Source: an uncultured Alphaproteobacteria bacterium
GTDB lineage: Bacteria; Pseudomonadota; Alphaproteobacteria; Geminicoccales; Geminicoccaceae
Direction: 5' to 3'
DNA: 64,000 bases
Assembly (NCBI GenBank): GCA_937995535.1
Contig: CALKJU010000009.1
Coordinates: forward strand, 1 to 64,000
Below are positions 8,338 to 16,553 of the stretch, piece after piece (the stretch's first letter is position 1; every line of letters starts with the position of its first letter). Position numbers and translations under genes: made by a program. The notes below the pieces were generated by a model that saw nothing but the letters and a program-made list of their open reading frames with translations, did no database searches and was not told the origin of the DNA.

Positions 8338-9222
8338 TCAGTGCTGGGTGAGATCCGTCTCGACCTCGATCACGAGTTCGCGCGCGCCTCCGTCGCCACC
8401 GTCGGCCGTCAGCCGGATCACCTCGCGCTCCTCGACGAACAGGCCGGTGGCCAGATCGAGCAGGGCATGACCGCCGACAACTACACCGATCGCGCCGCGC
8501 CCGCCCACCAGGCGCGCCGCGCCCTCGCGGCGCCCGACGAGACAGCTCGCGCCGCCGCACTCGGCGAGACCGACGGCCACGGTGCGGATCGGCCGGGTCG
8601 TCTGTAGCCGCACATCCCGCCCGCCGAGCATCAGGCGCAGCGGCGCCAGCAGCCGGTCCTCGGCCTCGATCGCGTCGCCCCGGCCGACCGGCCGCGCGCT
8701 CAGCCGCGGCAGGCGCTCGCGCCACCCCTGCTCGAGCGCGCGGTAGCGATCGGGCAGCGGGCCGGTCGAGGCCGGTGTCCGGCTACTGATCTCGAGCAGC
8801 TCGCCCATCCGCCCGATCGCGATCTCCTGGACCAGCAGGGCCACGGCGTTGTCGCTGCGCTCGCCGTCCACGGCCACGCTCTCCGTCACCAGCGTCGCCT
8901 GCAGCCGCCCGGGCGCGACGCCGACCAGCTCACCCTCGAGCGCGACCGAGAGGCTGCTCGCCGGGCCGCCGCCGGCGCTCACGCGCATCGTGCTCCGACC
9001 CCGGAAGCGGGCCGGCTGGTAGGCCAGCGAGACCGGCGCGGCGAGCGGCATGATCTTCGCCTCGAATCCGGGCAGCGGCGGCGCGGTCGATGTCTCCGCA
9101 GGGGCCTGCACGACCTGCTCCGACATCGACGGGGCCGGCGGTGGTGGCTTGGCGCACGCGCCGAGCATCAGCGCGACGCTCAGGCCGATCACGCGGGCGG
9201 TGGCTGGATGACCGGATGACAT
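8338..9222 (-). CDS. Putative lipoprotein, unknown function
   Basis: This 294-residue protein starts with a lipoprotein signal peptide: a hydrophobic stretch VIGLSVALMLGAC ending in the lipobox LGAC with Cys22, then a proline-rich linker. The mature part is mainly beta-like, with a pair of cysteines in LAECGGASCLVG. Asp is not at +2 (AKPPP follows), which favours outer-membrane sorting under the usual rule. I do not recognise the family. The downstream S9 peptidase follows after 10 bases. It is divergent from the radical SAM gene. Confidence 0.65.
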   Translation of the reverse strand: MSSGHPATARVIGLSVALMLGACAKPPPPAPSMSEQVVQAPAETSTAPPLPGFEAKIMPLAAPVSLAYQPARFRGRSTMRVSAGGGPASSLSVALEGELVGVAPGRLQATLVTESVAVDGERSDNAVALLVQEIAIGRMGELLEISSRTPASTGPLPDRYRALEQGWRERLPRLSARPVGRGDAIEAEDRLLAPLRLMLGGRDVRLQTTRPIRTVAVGLAECGGASCLVGRREGAARLVGGRGAIGVVVGGHALLDLATGLFVEEREVIRLTADGGDGGARELVIEVETDLTQH

Positions 9223-9349
9223 GCCCCCTTCCTACACGCGAAGGGTTAACGACGTCAGCACAAGCGGGGTCGTCGGCGCGCGCGCGACCACTCGACTCCG
9301 GCGCAGGACGCGGCTATGTTCATGATATGTTCTTTCGCTCGCCCCCGCC

Positions 9350-10423
9350 TTGAGCCCGCTGGGGCCGGTCAAGGGCCGTGGCGCGCCGGCCAACCCCGCC
9401 GGCCGCTTCGAGCGGCTCGCCCGCGAGCCGTGCGACGACGGCTGGAACAGCCTCGACGAACTGGCCGCCGATCCGGCGCCGGCCACCCGGACGATCGTCG
9501 ACCACGCGCGGGCGATCATCACCCGCAACGACTCCCCGGACATCCCGTTCGACCGCTCGATCAACCCGTACCAGGGCTGCGAGCATGGCTGCGTCTACTG
9601 CTATGCACGGCCGAGCCACGCCTATCTCGGTCTCTCCGCCGGCCTCGATTTCGAAACCCGGATCATGATCAAGCCCCGGGCAGCGGAGCTGCTGCGTGCC
9701 GAACTGGCGCGCCCCGGCTACCGCCCCGCGGCGCTGTCCCTCGGCGCCAACACCGACCCCTACCAGCCGCTCGAGAAGGGTCTGCGCATCACCCGCGGCA
9801 TCCTGGAAGTCCTGCACGAGACCCGCCATCCGGTCGGCATCGTGACCAAGTCGGCGCTGGTGCTGCGCGACCTCGATCTGCTCGCGCCGATGTCGCGGCA
9901 GGGGCTGGCCCGCGTCTGGCTGTCGGTCACGACCCTCGATGGCGCGTTGGCCCGCCGTCTCGAGCCGCGCGCGGCCGGCCCGCAGCGCCGGCTCGACACG
10001 GTCCGCGCGCTCGCCGCAGCCGGCGTCGAGGTCGGCGTCCTGGTGGCGCCGATTATCCCGGCGCTCACCGATCACGAGCTGGAGCGGATCGTCGCCGCCG
10101 CGGCCGCCGCTGGCGCCCGGAGCTGCGGCTACACGCTGGTTCGCCTGCCCTTCGAGGTCAAGGAGCTGATGGCGGCATGGCTCGAGGCGCACTACCCCGA
10201 CCGCGCCCGGCACGTGCTGTCCCTGATCCGCCAATGCCGCGACGGGCGGCTCAACGACCCGCGCTTCGGCCACCGCCATCGTGGACAGGGCCTCTACGCC
10301 GAGTTGATCGCCCAGCGCTTCGCCCGCGCCACTGCCCGCCACGACCTCGCCCGCCGTCACCTCCCTGCCCGCACCGACCTGTTCCGCCCGCCCGGCACCG
10401 AGCGACAGCTCACGCTGCTGTGA
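9350..10423 (+). CDS. PA0069-type (SplB-like) radical SAM protein
   Basis: This 357-residue protein carries the radical SAM cluster motif as CEHGCVYCYARPSH (CxxxCxxC) near residue 80. It is followed by LSLGANTDPYQPLEK and GIVTKSALVLRDLDLL, both typical of the Rv2578c/PA0069 family related to spore photoproduct lyase. The reaction of this family is not established; a role in nucleic acid repair has been suggested from the SplB resemblance. No ATG is available: the frame closes at 9323 and TTG 9350 is the only usual upstream start codon. No clear ribosome-binding site precedes it. The gene is divergent from the lipoprotein gene and followed by an independent promoter region. Confidence 0.85.
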   Translation: MSPLGPVKGRGAPANPAGRFERLAREPCDDGWNSLDELAADPAPATRTIVDHARAIITRNDSPDIPFDRSINPYQGCEHGCVYCYARPSHAYLGLSAGLDFETRIMIKPRAAELLRAELARPGYRPAALSLGANTDPYQPLEKGLRITRGILEVLHETRHPVGIVTKSALVLRDLDLLAPMSRQGLARVWLSVTTLDGALARRLEPRAAGPQRRLDTVRALAAAGVEVGVLVAPIIPALTDHELERIVAAAAAAGARSCGYTLVRLPFEVKELMAAWLEAHYPDRARHVLSLIRQCRDGRLNDPRFGHRHRGQGLYAELIAQRFARATARHDLARRHLPARTDLFRPPGTERQLTLL

Positions 10424-10446
10424 GCGGCTGCCACCACCGCAACTTC

Positions 10447-10475
10447 TTGACATTCGAAGGAGATCCAAATAATCG
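10447..10475 (+). promoter_or_regulatory. Candidate sigma-70 promoter
   Basis: TTGACA at 10447-10452 (a perfect -35) is separated by 17 bases from TAATCG at 10470-10475. The region 10440-10500 is clearly AT-richer than its surroundings. It would start transcription near 10482, about 40 bases upstream of the secreted protein gene at 10522. Confidence 0.5.
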
Positions 10476-10517
10476 CAACCAAGCGATAGAAAAGAAGCGA
10501 CGTAGGTCGCCAGGAGG
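10472..10517 (+). promoter_or_regulatory. Short hairpins and strong ribosome-binding site in leader
   Basis: Two small perfect hairpins are visible: ATCGC/GCGAT (10472-10476 with 10483-10487) and GCGAC/GTCGC (10497-10501 with 10506-10510, loop GTAG). The second ends one base before AGGAGG (10512-10517), the best ribosome-binding site in this window. A hairpin this close could affect initiation or mRNA stability; the first may overlap the transcription start. Confidence 0.3.
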
Positions 10518-10521
10518 CAAA

Positions 10522-11352
10522 ATGCGGGCCAAATCCCTCGCAATAGTTTTGAGTTGCCTTGTCCTGCTCGGGAACGCGACCTCCGGTTTGGCGCAGCAGG
10601 CAGGCGGCGCGACGGCCGGGCCGGTCTCGCCGGGGCTCGTGCCGACCGCCAAGGTCGTCGACGCGACGACCGCGGCCGAGGCACCCGGCCCGGTGATCTG
10701 GGTCGCCGACGCCCTCGGCCGCCTCGCGACCGTCGACATCGGCAGCGGCGCGGTCGCCGTGAAGGGCTTCATGAAGAACGGCTCGCGCACGGTGGTGATG
10801 ACCGACATCGCGTTCTGCCCCGGCGGGGCGCTCTACGGCATCACCTTCGGCAGCGACCGCCGCCTCTACCGCATCACGACCACCACGAACCCGCGGGCGA
10901 CGCCGATCGGCAGCCACGGCCAGAGCGGGCTCAACGCCCTGGTCTGCGACCGGGCCGGGCAGCTCTTCGCCCACAGCTTCAACGTCGCGCGCCTGTTCCG
11001 GCTCAACAAGGCGACCGGCGCGGCGACCGTCGTCGGCAGCAGCGGCAGCACCCGCTCGGATGGCGACCTCGCCTTCCACGAGGGCGGGCTCTTCTTGACC
11101 ACGACGACCAACCGCCTCGCGCAGCTGAACCGGGCCAACGGCGCCGTGATCGCCACCAAGGCTCACGGCGTGAACGACATGTTCGGGCTGGTCAGCACCG
11201 CGACCAACCGTCTCTACGGCGTCGCCGGGACCAAGGTCTACCTGTTCGCCGAGAACGCCGCCGGCCCGACCGGAGCGGTCAGTGTCGTCCGCGACTTCAC
11301 CGGCCGCGGCCTCGGCGCCACCTTCGGCGCCGCGTTCAACGGCAACTTCTAG
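10522..11352 (+). CDS. Secreted repeat protein, beta-propeller-like, unknown function
   Basis: This 276-residue protein has a clear Sec signal peptide (MRAKSLAIVLSCLVLLGNAT, cleavage probably after GLA-Q). The mature part contains repeated units of the form G-x-LYxITFGSDRRLYRIT, QLFAHSFNVARLFRLNKATG, NRLAQLNRANG and NRLYGVAGTKVYLF, spaced about 40-50 residues. This resembles blades of a small beta-propeller such as DUF4394 or NHL-like proteins. There is one cysteine in each of FCPGG and VCDRAG. The ATG at 10522 follows AGGAGG. It is preceded by its own promoter and an AT-rich leader, so it is probably a separate transcription unit. Function is unknown. Confidence 0.7.
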   Translation: MRAKSLAIVLSCLVLLGNATSGLAQQAGGATAGPVSPGLVPTAKVVDATTAAEAPGPVIWVADALGRLATVDIGSGAVAVKGFMKNGSRTVVMTDIAFCPGGALYGITFGSDRRLYRITTTTNPRATPIGSHGQSGLNALVCDRAGQLFAHSFNVARLFRLNKATGAATVVGSSGSTRSDGDLAFHEGGLFLTTTTNRLAQLNRANGAVIATKAHGVNDMFGLVSTATNRLYGVAGTKVYLFAENAAGPTGAVSVVRDFTGRGLGATFGAAFNGNF

Positions 11353-11509
11353 CCGCGCCTAGACCGGCACCGGCGGGGCCTCGGGGAACAGCTCCTCCCG
11401 CGTCGACGCGATCCGCTCCGCGGTCGATCGCTACCCCGCCACCCGCGGCCGACACCTGATCGACTGTCTCGGACGCGAGCGCGGGGGCTCGGAACCTAGG
11501 CGGCGCGCC

Positions 11510-12886
11510 TCACCCGAGCCCGCGCTCCTTGGCGGTGGCGTCGAGCGCGCGCCGGGCGAGCGTCACGAGCTCGTCCACCTCCGCCTCGCTGATCACCAGC
11601 GGCGGCGAGAGGATCATCGTGTCGCGTACGGCGCGCATGACCAGCCCGCTGCGGAAGCAGTGCTCGCGGCAGAGCAGTCCGGTCTCGCCCTCGTTGGGGA
11701 ACCGCTCGAGCGTCGCCTTGTCCTTGACCAGCTCGATCGCGCCCAAGAGCCCGATGCCGCGCACCTCGCCGACCAGCGGATGATCGCCGAGCGTGCGCAG
11801 TTTCTCCTGGAAGTACGGCCCGATCCGGTCGCGGACCCGCTCGACCAGCCGCTCCTCCTTGATGATCTTGATGTTGGCCGCCGCCACCGCGCAGGATGCC
11901 GGGTGCCCGGAATAGGTGAAGCCGTGGAAGAACTCGCCACCGGTCTCGAGCACCTCGGCGATCTCGTCGCGTACGATCACCCCGCCCAGCGGCAGGTAGC
12001 CCGAGGTCAGCGCCTTGGCGATCGGCATCAGGTCGGGCGCCACACCCATGGTCTGGCAGCCCCACCAGCTCCCGGTGCGGCCGAAGCCGCAGATCACCTC
12101 GTCACTGACCAGCAGCAGGCCGTACTTGCGGCAGATGCGCTGGATCTCGGGCCAGTAGGTGCTGGGCGGGATGATCACCCCGCCGGCCCCCTGAACCGGC
12201 TCGCCGATGAAGGCCGCGACCCGGTCGGGCCCGAGCTCCAGGATCTTCGCCTCCAGCTCGCGCGCAGAGCGCAGTCCGAACTCCTCGGGCGTAAGCGACC
12301 GGTCGCTGCCGAACCAGTAGGGCTGGCCGATATGGGCGACTCCGGGGATCGGCAGCCCGCCCTGGGCGTGCATCGGCTTCATCCCGCCGAGGCTGGCGCC
12401 GGCGACGGTGCTGCCGTGATAGCCGTTCACCCGGCCGATGATGACGTTGCGATGCGGCAGGCCACGCTGCGCCCAGTAATGGCGGACCATGCGCAGCACG
12501 GTGTCGTTCGACTCCGACCCCGAGCCGGTGAAGAACACCCGGCGCATTCCCTCGGGCGCGACCTCGGCGATGGCGCGCGCCGCCTCGATCGCCGGCACGT
12601 GCGAGGTCTGGAAGAAGGTGTTGTAGAACGGCAGGCGGGTCATCTGCCGGGTCGCGGCGTCGACCAGCTCCTGACGGCCGTAGCCGACTGCGACGCACCA
12701 CAGCCCGGCCATGCCGTCGAGCAGCCTCTGCCCGTCGGAATCCCACAGGTAGACGCCCTTGGCGTCGGTGATGATGCGGCTGCCCTTGCGGTTCAGCGCG
12801 GCGGTGTCGGTGAACGGGTGGAGGTGATGGGCGCGGTCGAGATCCTGCCAGTAGCCGGTCTCGTTGTTCGTGGCGAGCTGCAGCAT
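11510..12886 (-). CDS. Class III PLP-dependent aminotransferase (omega-transaminase, SpuC-like)
   Basis: This 458-residue enzyme transfers amino groups from terminal amines (or beta-alanine) to pyruvate or a keto acid. HLHPFTDTAALNRKGSRII and AGLWCVAVGYGRQELVDA near the N-terminus, DEVICGFGRTGSWWG, and the PLP lysine K291 in IAKALTSGYLPLGG place it with putrescine/omega-amino acid:pyruvate transaminases. ATG 12886 fits family length; the open frame extends upstream through the operators. Two GTGATCAC palindromes and a promoter precede it. With the GntR regulator and the glutamine-synthetase-like gene it forms an amine utilisation locus; putrescine is the most likely substrate. Confidence 0.9.
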   Translation of the reverse strand: MLQLATNNETGYWQDLDRAHHLHPFTDTAALNRKGSRIITDAKGVYLWDSDGQRLLDGMAGLWCVAVGYGRQELVDAATRQMTRLPFYNTFFQTSHVPAIEAARAIAEVAPEGMRRVFFTGSGSESNDTVLRMVRHYWAQRGLPHRNVIIGRVNGYHGSTVAGASLGGMKPMHAQGGLPIPGVAHIGQPYWFGSDRSLTPEEFGLRSARELEAKILELGPDRVAAFIGEPVQGAGGVIIPPSTYWPEIQRICRKYGLLLVSDEVICGFGRTGSWWGCQTMGVAPDLMPIAKALTSGYLPLGGVIVRDEIAEVLETGGEFFHGFTYSGHPASCAVAAANIKIIKEERLVERVRDRIGPYFQEKLRTLGDHPLVGEVRGIGLLGAIELVKDKATLERFPNEGETGLLCREHCFRSGLVMRAVRDTMILSPPLVISEAEVDELVTLARRALDATAKERGLG

Positions 12887-12905
12887 CGCGGCACCTGCGG
12901 GCGAG

Positions 12906-12917
12906 ATGTGATCACGT
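12906..12917. promoter_or_regulatory. Candidate GntR operator, aminotransferase leader
   Basis: The sequence ATGTGATCACGT has the 8-bp palindrome GTGATCAC at 12908-12915, 19 bases upstream of the aminotransferase start. It is one of four copies flanking the gntR gene. It is less extended than the neighbouring site and may be the weaker one. Confidence 0.55.
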
Positions 12918-12929
12918 TGAAGCTCGCCC

Positions 12930-12958
12930 AATTTGTGATCACAAATCGGGACTGTCAA
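12930..12958 (-). promoter_or_regulatory. Candidate promoter of the aminotransferase gene
   Basis: On the minus strand TTGACA (12958-12953) is followed after 17 bases by CAAATT (12935-12930). The -35 box overlaps the last codons of gntR. The 16-bp operator at 12931-12946 covers most of the spacer and the -10, as expected for repression. Confidence 0.45.
12931..12946. promoter_or_regulatory. Perfect 16-bp palindrome, main candidate GntR operator
   Basis: ATTTGTGATCACAAAT is a perfect palindrome around GTGATCAC, a form close to the TTGTnnnACAA-type operators of FCD/FadR-class GntR regulators. It sits within the aminotransferase promoter. Its GTGATCAC core recurs at 12908, 13665 and 13693 and marks all promoters of this locus. 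Confidence 0.75.
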
Positions 12959-13626
12959 GCCGCCCTCCCCTGCGGCACCTCGGCCGCGCGGAGGATCGCC
13001 GCACCATCGGCGATGTCCGCCGCGATCGCCTCGCGCAGCCGGTCGGAATCGCCGGCTTCGATCGCCCGCAGCGCCGCCCGGTGCCGGTCGACGAAGCTCG
13101 CCGTGCCGAGCCGACCGACGATCAGGCGCAGGAACGGCCCGACCTGCAGCCACAACGATTCCACCAGCGGCAGCAGCACCTGCGACGGCGCGGCGCGGTA
13201 GAGGCCCATGTGGAACTCGTAATTGGCCCGGACGTAGGCCTCGGCGGCCCCCTGCGCCAGGGCCGCGTCGACCGCGCGATCGAGGCTCTTCAGCCGCTCG
13301 AGCCGCGCCATGTCGACATGCGGCAGGGCGCGGACGGCCAGCTCGGGCTCGAGCAGGCTCCGCGCGCGCGCCAGCTCCTCCAGCCGCGTGGCGCTCATCG
13401 CCGGCACGGCGATGCGCCGGTTGCCCTGCATCTCCAGCGCGCGCTCGGCGACGAGCTGGCGCAGCGCCTCGCGGACCGGCATCGGGCTCACGCCCAGCTC
13501 CTCGGCCACGCCACGCAGCGTGATGCTGCGGCCGGGCACGAAATGCCCGGTGACCAGCGCGTCGCGCAGCTGCTCGTAGACCCAGCGGTTCAGATGCGGC
13601 CGATCCGGCTCACGCGACGGCGCCAT
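12955..13626 (-). CDS. GntR family regulator with FCD domain
   Basis: This 223-residue regulator has a GntR winged helix-turn-helix (about residues 12-75; LRGVAEELGVSPMPVREALR is the typical HTH) and an FCD ligand-binding domain (about 85-210) with the expected helical pattern and metal-binding histidines in YEFHMGLYRA. It lies between the aminotransferase gene (same strand) and the divergent glutamine-synthetase-like gene. Four GTGATCAC palindromes flank it, so it very probably represses both and also itself. The inducer should be an intermediate of the amine pathway. It ends inside the aminotransferase promoter. Confidence 0.9.
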   Translation of the reverse strand: MAPSREPDRPHLNRWVYEQLRDALVTGHFVPGRSITLRGVAEELGVSPMPVREALRQLVAERALEMQGNRRIAVPAMSATRLEELARARSLLEPELAVRALPHVDMARLERLKSLDRAVDAALAQGAAEAYVRANYEFHMGLYRAAPSQVLLPLVESLWLQVGPFLRLIVGRLGTASFVDRHRAALRAIEAGDSDRLREAIAADIADGAAILRAAEVPQGRAA

Positions 13627-13644
13627 GCGACGGTGTTCTCCGAC

Positions 13645-13703
13645 TTGACAGACCTCGCCACAATGTGATCACAATATGCTCGTGTCAAGATCGTGATCAC
13701 AAT
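13645..13703. promoter_or_regulatory. Divergent control region with two GTGATCAC operators
   Basis: This junction between gntR and the ligase gene holds GTGATCAC at 13665-13672 (within ATGTGATCACAAT) and at 13693-13700 (within CGTGATCACAAT), with centres 28 bp apart. A perfect plus-strand TTGACA lies at 13645-13650, but no convincing -10 is at normal spacing. The second site is only about 15 bases before the ligase start codon. Confidence 0.65.
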
Positions 13704-13714
13704 CGGAGCCCATC

Positions 13715-15112
13715 GTGGCCACCCGTATCAAGTCCGTCGTGGGCAGCCCCGCGCCGGCACCCGTCGACGAGCCCACCGCCTTCCTGCGCGCCAATCCCGA
13801 TGTCGAGACGGTCGACGCTTTCGTCGTCGACCACAACGGCGTCGCCCGCGGCAAGCGCCTGCCGGCCAGCACGATCCCCAAGATCTTCGAGAACGGCCTG
13901 TTCCTGCCGCGCTCGGTTCACGCCCTCGACATCTGGGGCCGCGACGTCGCCGATGCGGGCATGGCGCTGCAGAGCGGTGACGGCGACGGACGTTGCGTCC
14001 CGGTGCCGGGCTCGCTCAAGCGCGTCACCTGGGCCGACCGACCGTCGGCGCAGCTCCTGCTGCAGATGCTCGGCCATGACGGCCGCCCCTTCGCCGCCGA
14101 CCCGCGCAGCGTGCTGGCGCGCGTGGTCGACCGGCTGGCCGATCTCGGGCTGACCGCCGTCGCCGCCTGCGAGCTCGAGTTCTACCTGCTCGAGCGGAAC
14201 CGGCCGGCGGGCCAGCCACCGCGCCCGGCCTGCTGCCCGCTGACCGGCCGCGCCCCCTCCTCGCCCAATGTCTACGGGCTCGACGAGCTCGACAGCTTCG
14301 CCGAGCTGTTCCGCGAGATCACCGAGGCCGCCAAGGTCCAGGGCATCCCCTGCGACACGATCCTCACCGAGCACGGGCCGTCGCAGTTCGAGATCAATCT
14401 CTGGCATCAGCCCGATGCGCTGCGCGCCGCGGACTGCGCGGTGCTGTTCAAGCGCCTGATCAAGGGGACCGCGCGCCGGCACCATCTCGAGGCGACGTTC
14501 ATGGCCAAGCCGTTCGGTGAGTTCGCCGGCAACGGGATGCATGTCCATGTCAGCCTGCTTGACCGCGCCGGACGCAACCTGTTCGACGATGGCGGGCTCG
14601 GCGCGCCCGAGCTGCGGCACGCGGTCGGCGGCCTACTCGCGACCATGCCGCAGATCATGCCGATGCTGGCACCCAACCCGAACTCGTTCCGCCGCCTCCG
14701 TCCGAACTCCTACGCCCCGACGACCCCGACCTGGGGCTACGAGAACCGTTCGGTGTCGATCCGCATTCCCCAGGCCGGCGGACCGGCGCGCCGCCTCGAG
14801 CACCGCGTCGCCGGCGCCGACGCCGATCCGCGGCTGGTCATCGCCGCGATTCTCGCCGGCGCGCATCACGGCATCGTCAACCGGATCGAGCCGCCGCCGG
14901 AGTCCGTCGGCAACGCCTACGAGCAGAGCACCCGCGTGCTCCCGCCGAGCCTCGCCGACGCCCTCGACGAGTTCGAGAAGTCGGCCTTCGTGCAGCAATA
15001 TTTCGGGGCCGAGTTCTGCAGGGTGTTCGCCGCCTGCAAGTGGCAGGAGCTCGACACCCACACCGACACCGTCCCGGTCAGCGAGCACGAGGCCTACCTG
15101 ACGGCGCTGTAG
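13715..15112 (+). CDS. Glutamine synthetase family ligase (PuuA-like gamma-glutamylamine synthetase)
   Basis: This 465-residue protein belongs to the type I glutamine synthetase fold but to the branch that joins glutamate to amines such as putrescine. An N-terminal domain containing VDAFVVDHNGVARGKRLPA is typical of this branch. The ATP/glutamate-binding MAKPFGEFAGNGMHVHVSL and the RLRPNSYAPTTPTWGYENRS region are conserved. It starts at GTG 13715 after GGAG. Context with an omega-transaminase and an FCD regulator supports polyamine or related amine degradation. No oxidase, aldehyde dehydrogenase or gamma-glutamyl hydrolase of the Puu pathway is adjacent, so the exact route is open. Confidence 0.88.
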   Translation: MATRIKSVVGSPAPAPVDEPTAFLRANPDVETVDAFVVDHNGVARGKRLPASTIPKIFENGLFLPRSVHALDIWGRDVADAGMALQSGDGDGRCVPVPGSLKRVTWADRPSAQLLLQMLGHDGRPFAADPRSVLARVVDRLADLGLTAVAACELEFYLLERNRPAGQPPRPACCPLTGRAPSSPNVYGLDELDSFAELFREITEAAKVQGIPCDTILTEHGPSQFEINLWHQPDALRAADCAVLFKRLIKGTARRHHLEATFMAKPFGEFAGNGMHVHVSLLDRAGRNLFDDGGLGAPELRHAVGGLLATMPQIMPMLAPNPNSFRRLRPNSYAPTTPTWGYENRSVSIRIPQAGGPARRLEHRVAGADADPRLVIAAILAGAHHGIVNRIEPPPESVGNAYEQSTRVLPPSLADALDEFEKSAFVQQYFGAEFCRVFAACKWQELDTHTDTVPVSEHEAYLTAL

Positions 15113-15162
15113 GAGACTCGGCCGGGCTCGGTTCGACGACGGCGGCTTGGCGCCCGGGTGGC

Positions 15163-16452
15163 TCAGCCCGGAAAGCGCGGCCCGCGCGCCCGCAGCTCGC
15201 GGGCACGGGCGGTCACCTCACTCCACCCCGCGATCGCGGGCGCCTGCAGGATCAGCTCGCGCGCCAGCTCGAGGTTGAGCCGCTCGCAGCCGGCACGGCG
15301 ATCGGGATCGGCGATCGTCTCGAAGTCGGCGTTGTGCGCGAAGCCGAGGGTGCGGCGGATCATGGCCGTGCCGGCATAGCCCAAGGCGTCGGTGAGCAGC
15401 GCGCGCAGGAACGCCGCCTGCGCGAGCCGCAGCGACGCGGCCCCGTCCGCCCCCTCGAACAGCGCCGGCGGAAAGGCGTCGCCCGCGCGCGGGCCGTCCC
15501 ACAGCGCGACGAAGCGCCGTGCGAAGCCGTTCCACACCTCGTCGACGGTGGCGAGGATCCAGTCGCGGTAGGCGTCACGCTCGCCGGGCCGCCGCTCATG
15601 GCCGTCCTGGCTGAAGTAGCTCATCAGGAGATTGCCGAGCAGCTTGCCGACGTCGAAGCCCATCGGCCCGTAGAAGGCGAACTCCGGGTCGATCACGCGC
15701 GTGTCGCGGTCGGTGACCATGATCGAGCCGGTGTGCAGATCGCCGTGGAGCAGCGCTTGCGCCTCGGTCAGGAACTTCAGCTTGAGCAGGCTGACGGCGC
15801 GCTTGAGCGGGGCGTCGGCGCGGATCGCGGCCGCCGCCGCATCGAGCTGCGGGCTGGTCCAGCGGTTGCGCGCGTGCACCATGTAGGGATCGGTGAAGAT
15901 CAGATCCTCGGTGATCTTGCAGAGCTCCGTATTGGCGCAGAACAGCGCGACCTGGGCCTTCTTCGCCGCCGCCGGCATGGCCAAATCGCTGCTGCCGAAC
16001 AGCGTCTGCGCCATGTATTCGGCGATCTGTCCGGCGAACTGCGGGTAGAACGTCCCCGCGATCATGCCCTTGCGCATGATGATGTGCGGATCCAGCCGCT
16101 CCATCACCATGAGGAAGAGTTCGTCGTCGTAGTGCAGCATCTCCGGCACCAGCCCCGGCACGCGCGGCGCCTGGGCGATCGTGGCGCGGTGCTCGAAGAA
16201 GGCCCGCTCCAGCGGCATCGGCCAGCCCTCGCCGGCGACCCGGACATAGGGCAGCGCCTGCTTGACGCAGACCGCGCCGTCGGGACCTTCGACGATGAAG
16301 ACGAGGTTCAGGTTGCCGTCGCCGACCTCGCGCACCCGCCAACGCTCGGGAGCACCGCCGAGGCGCGCCGCGATCGCCGGGAGCCCGGCGAGGTAGCCCG
16401 CGACATCGGGCTCGGCGAGGGCGCGGTAGCCCGCGGGTGTGGTGATCGGCAC
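15163..16452 (-). CDS. mtnK: S-methyl-5-thioribose kinase
   Basis: This 429-residue cytoplasmic kinase phosphorylates methylthioribose in methionine salvage. The N-terminus LNLVFIVEGPDGAVCVKQAL contains the ATP-binding lysine. The aminoglycoside-phosphotransferase-like catalytic loop is ALLHGDLHTGSIMV, with the metal aspartate in VIDPEFAFYGPMGFDVG. Length and motifs match MtnK closely. The usual partner mtnA (methylthioribose-1-phosphate isomerase) is not adjacent. It converges on the ligase gene and is divergent from the TPR/SPOR gene. Confidence 0.9.
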   Translation of the reverse strand: MPITTPAGYRALAEPDVAGYLAGLPAIAARLGGAPERWRVREVGDGNLNLVFIVEGPDGAVCVKQALPYVRVAGEGWPMPLERAFFEHRATIAQAPRVPGLVPEMLHYDDELFLMVMERLDPHIIMRKGMIAGTFYPQFAGQIAEYMAQTLFGSSDLAMPAAAKKAQVALFCANTELCKITEDLIFTDPYMVHARNRWTSPQLDAAAAAIRADAPLKRAVSLLKLKFLTEAQALLHGDLHTGSIMVTDRDTRVIDPEFAFYGPMGFDVGKLLGNLLMSYFSQDGHERRPGERDAYRDWILATVDEVWNGFARRFVALWDGPRAGDAFPPALFEGADGAASLRLAQAAFLRALLTDALGYAGTAMIRRTLGFAHNADFETIADPDRRAGCERLNLELARELILQAPAIAGWSEVTARARELRARGPRFPG

Positions 16453-16553
16453 GGGTTGACCTCCCTTCCGCGGCGGACCATAGGCCGCGCGTGGCGGCGT
16501 CTATCGCAAACCGGCCCGAGCAGGCAAAGCGCGAACCCCACTGGCCCAACGTG

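Noticed and set aside
9316-10521. Upstream part of the long plus-strand frame that ends with the secreted protein at 11352
   Set aside because: This part overlaps the radical SAM gene in another frame and is Arg/Pro-rich. The secreted protein has its own ribosome-binding site, start and signal peptide at 10522.
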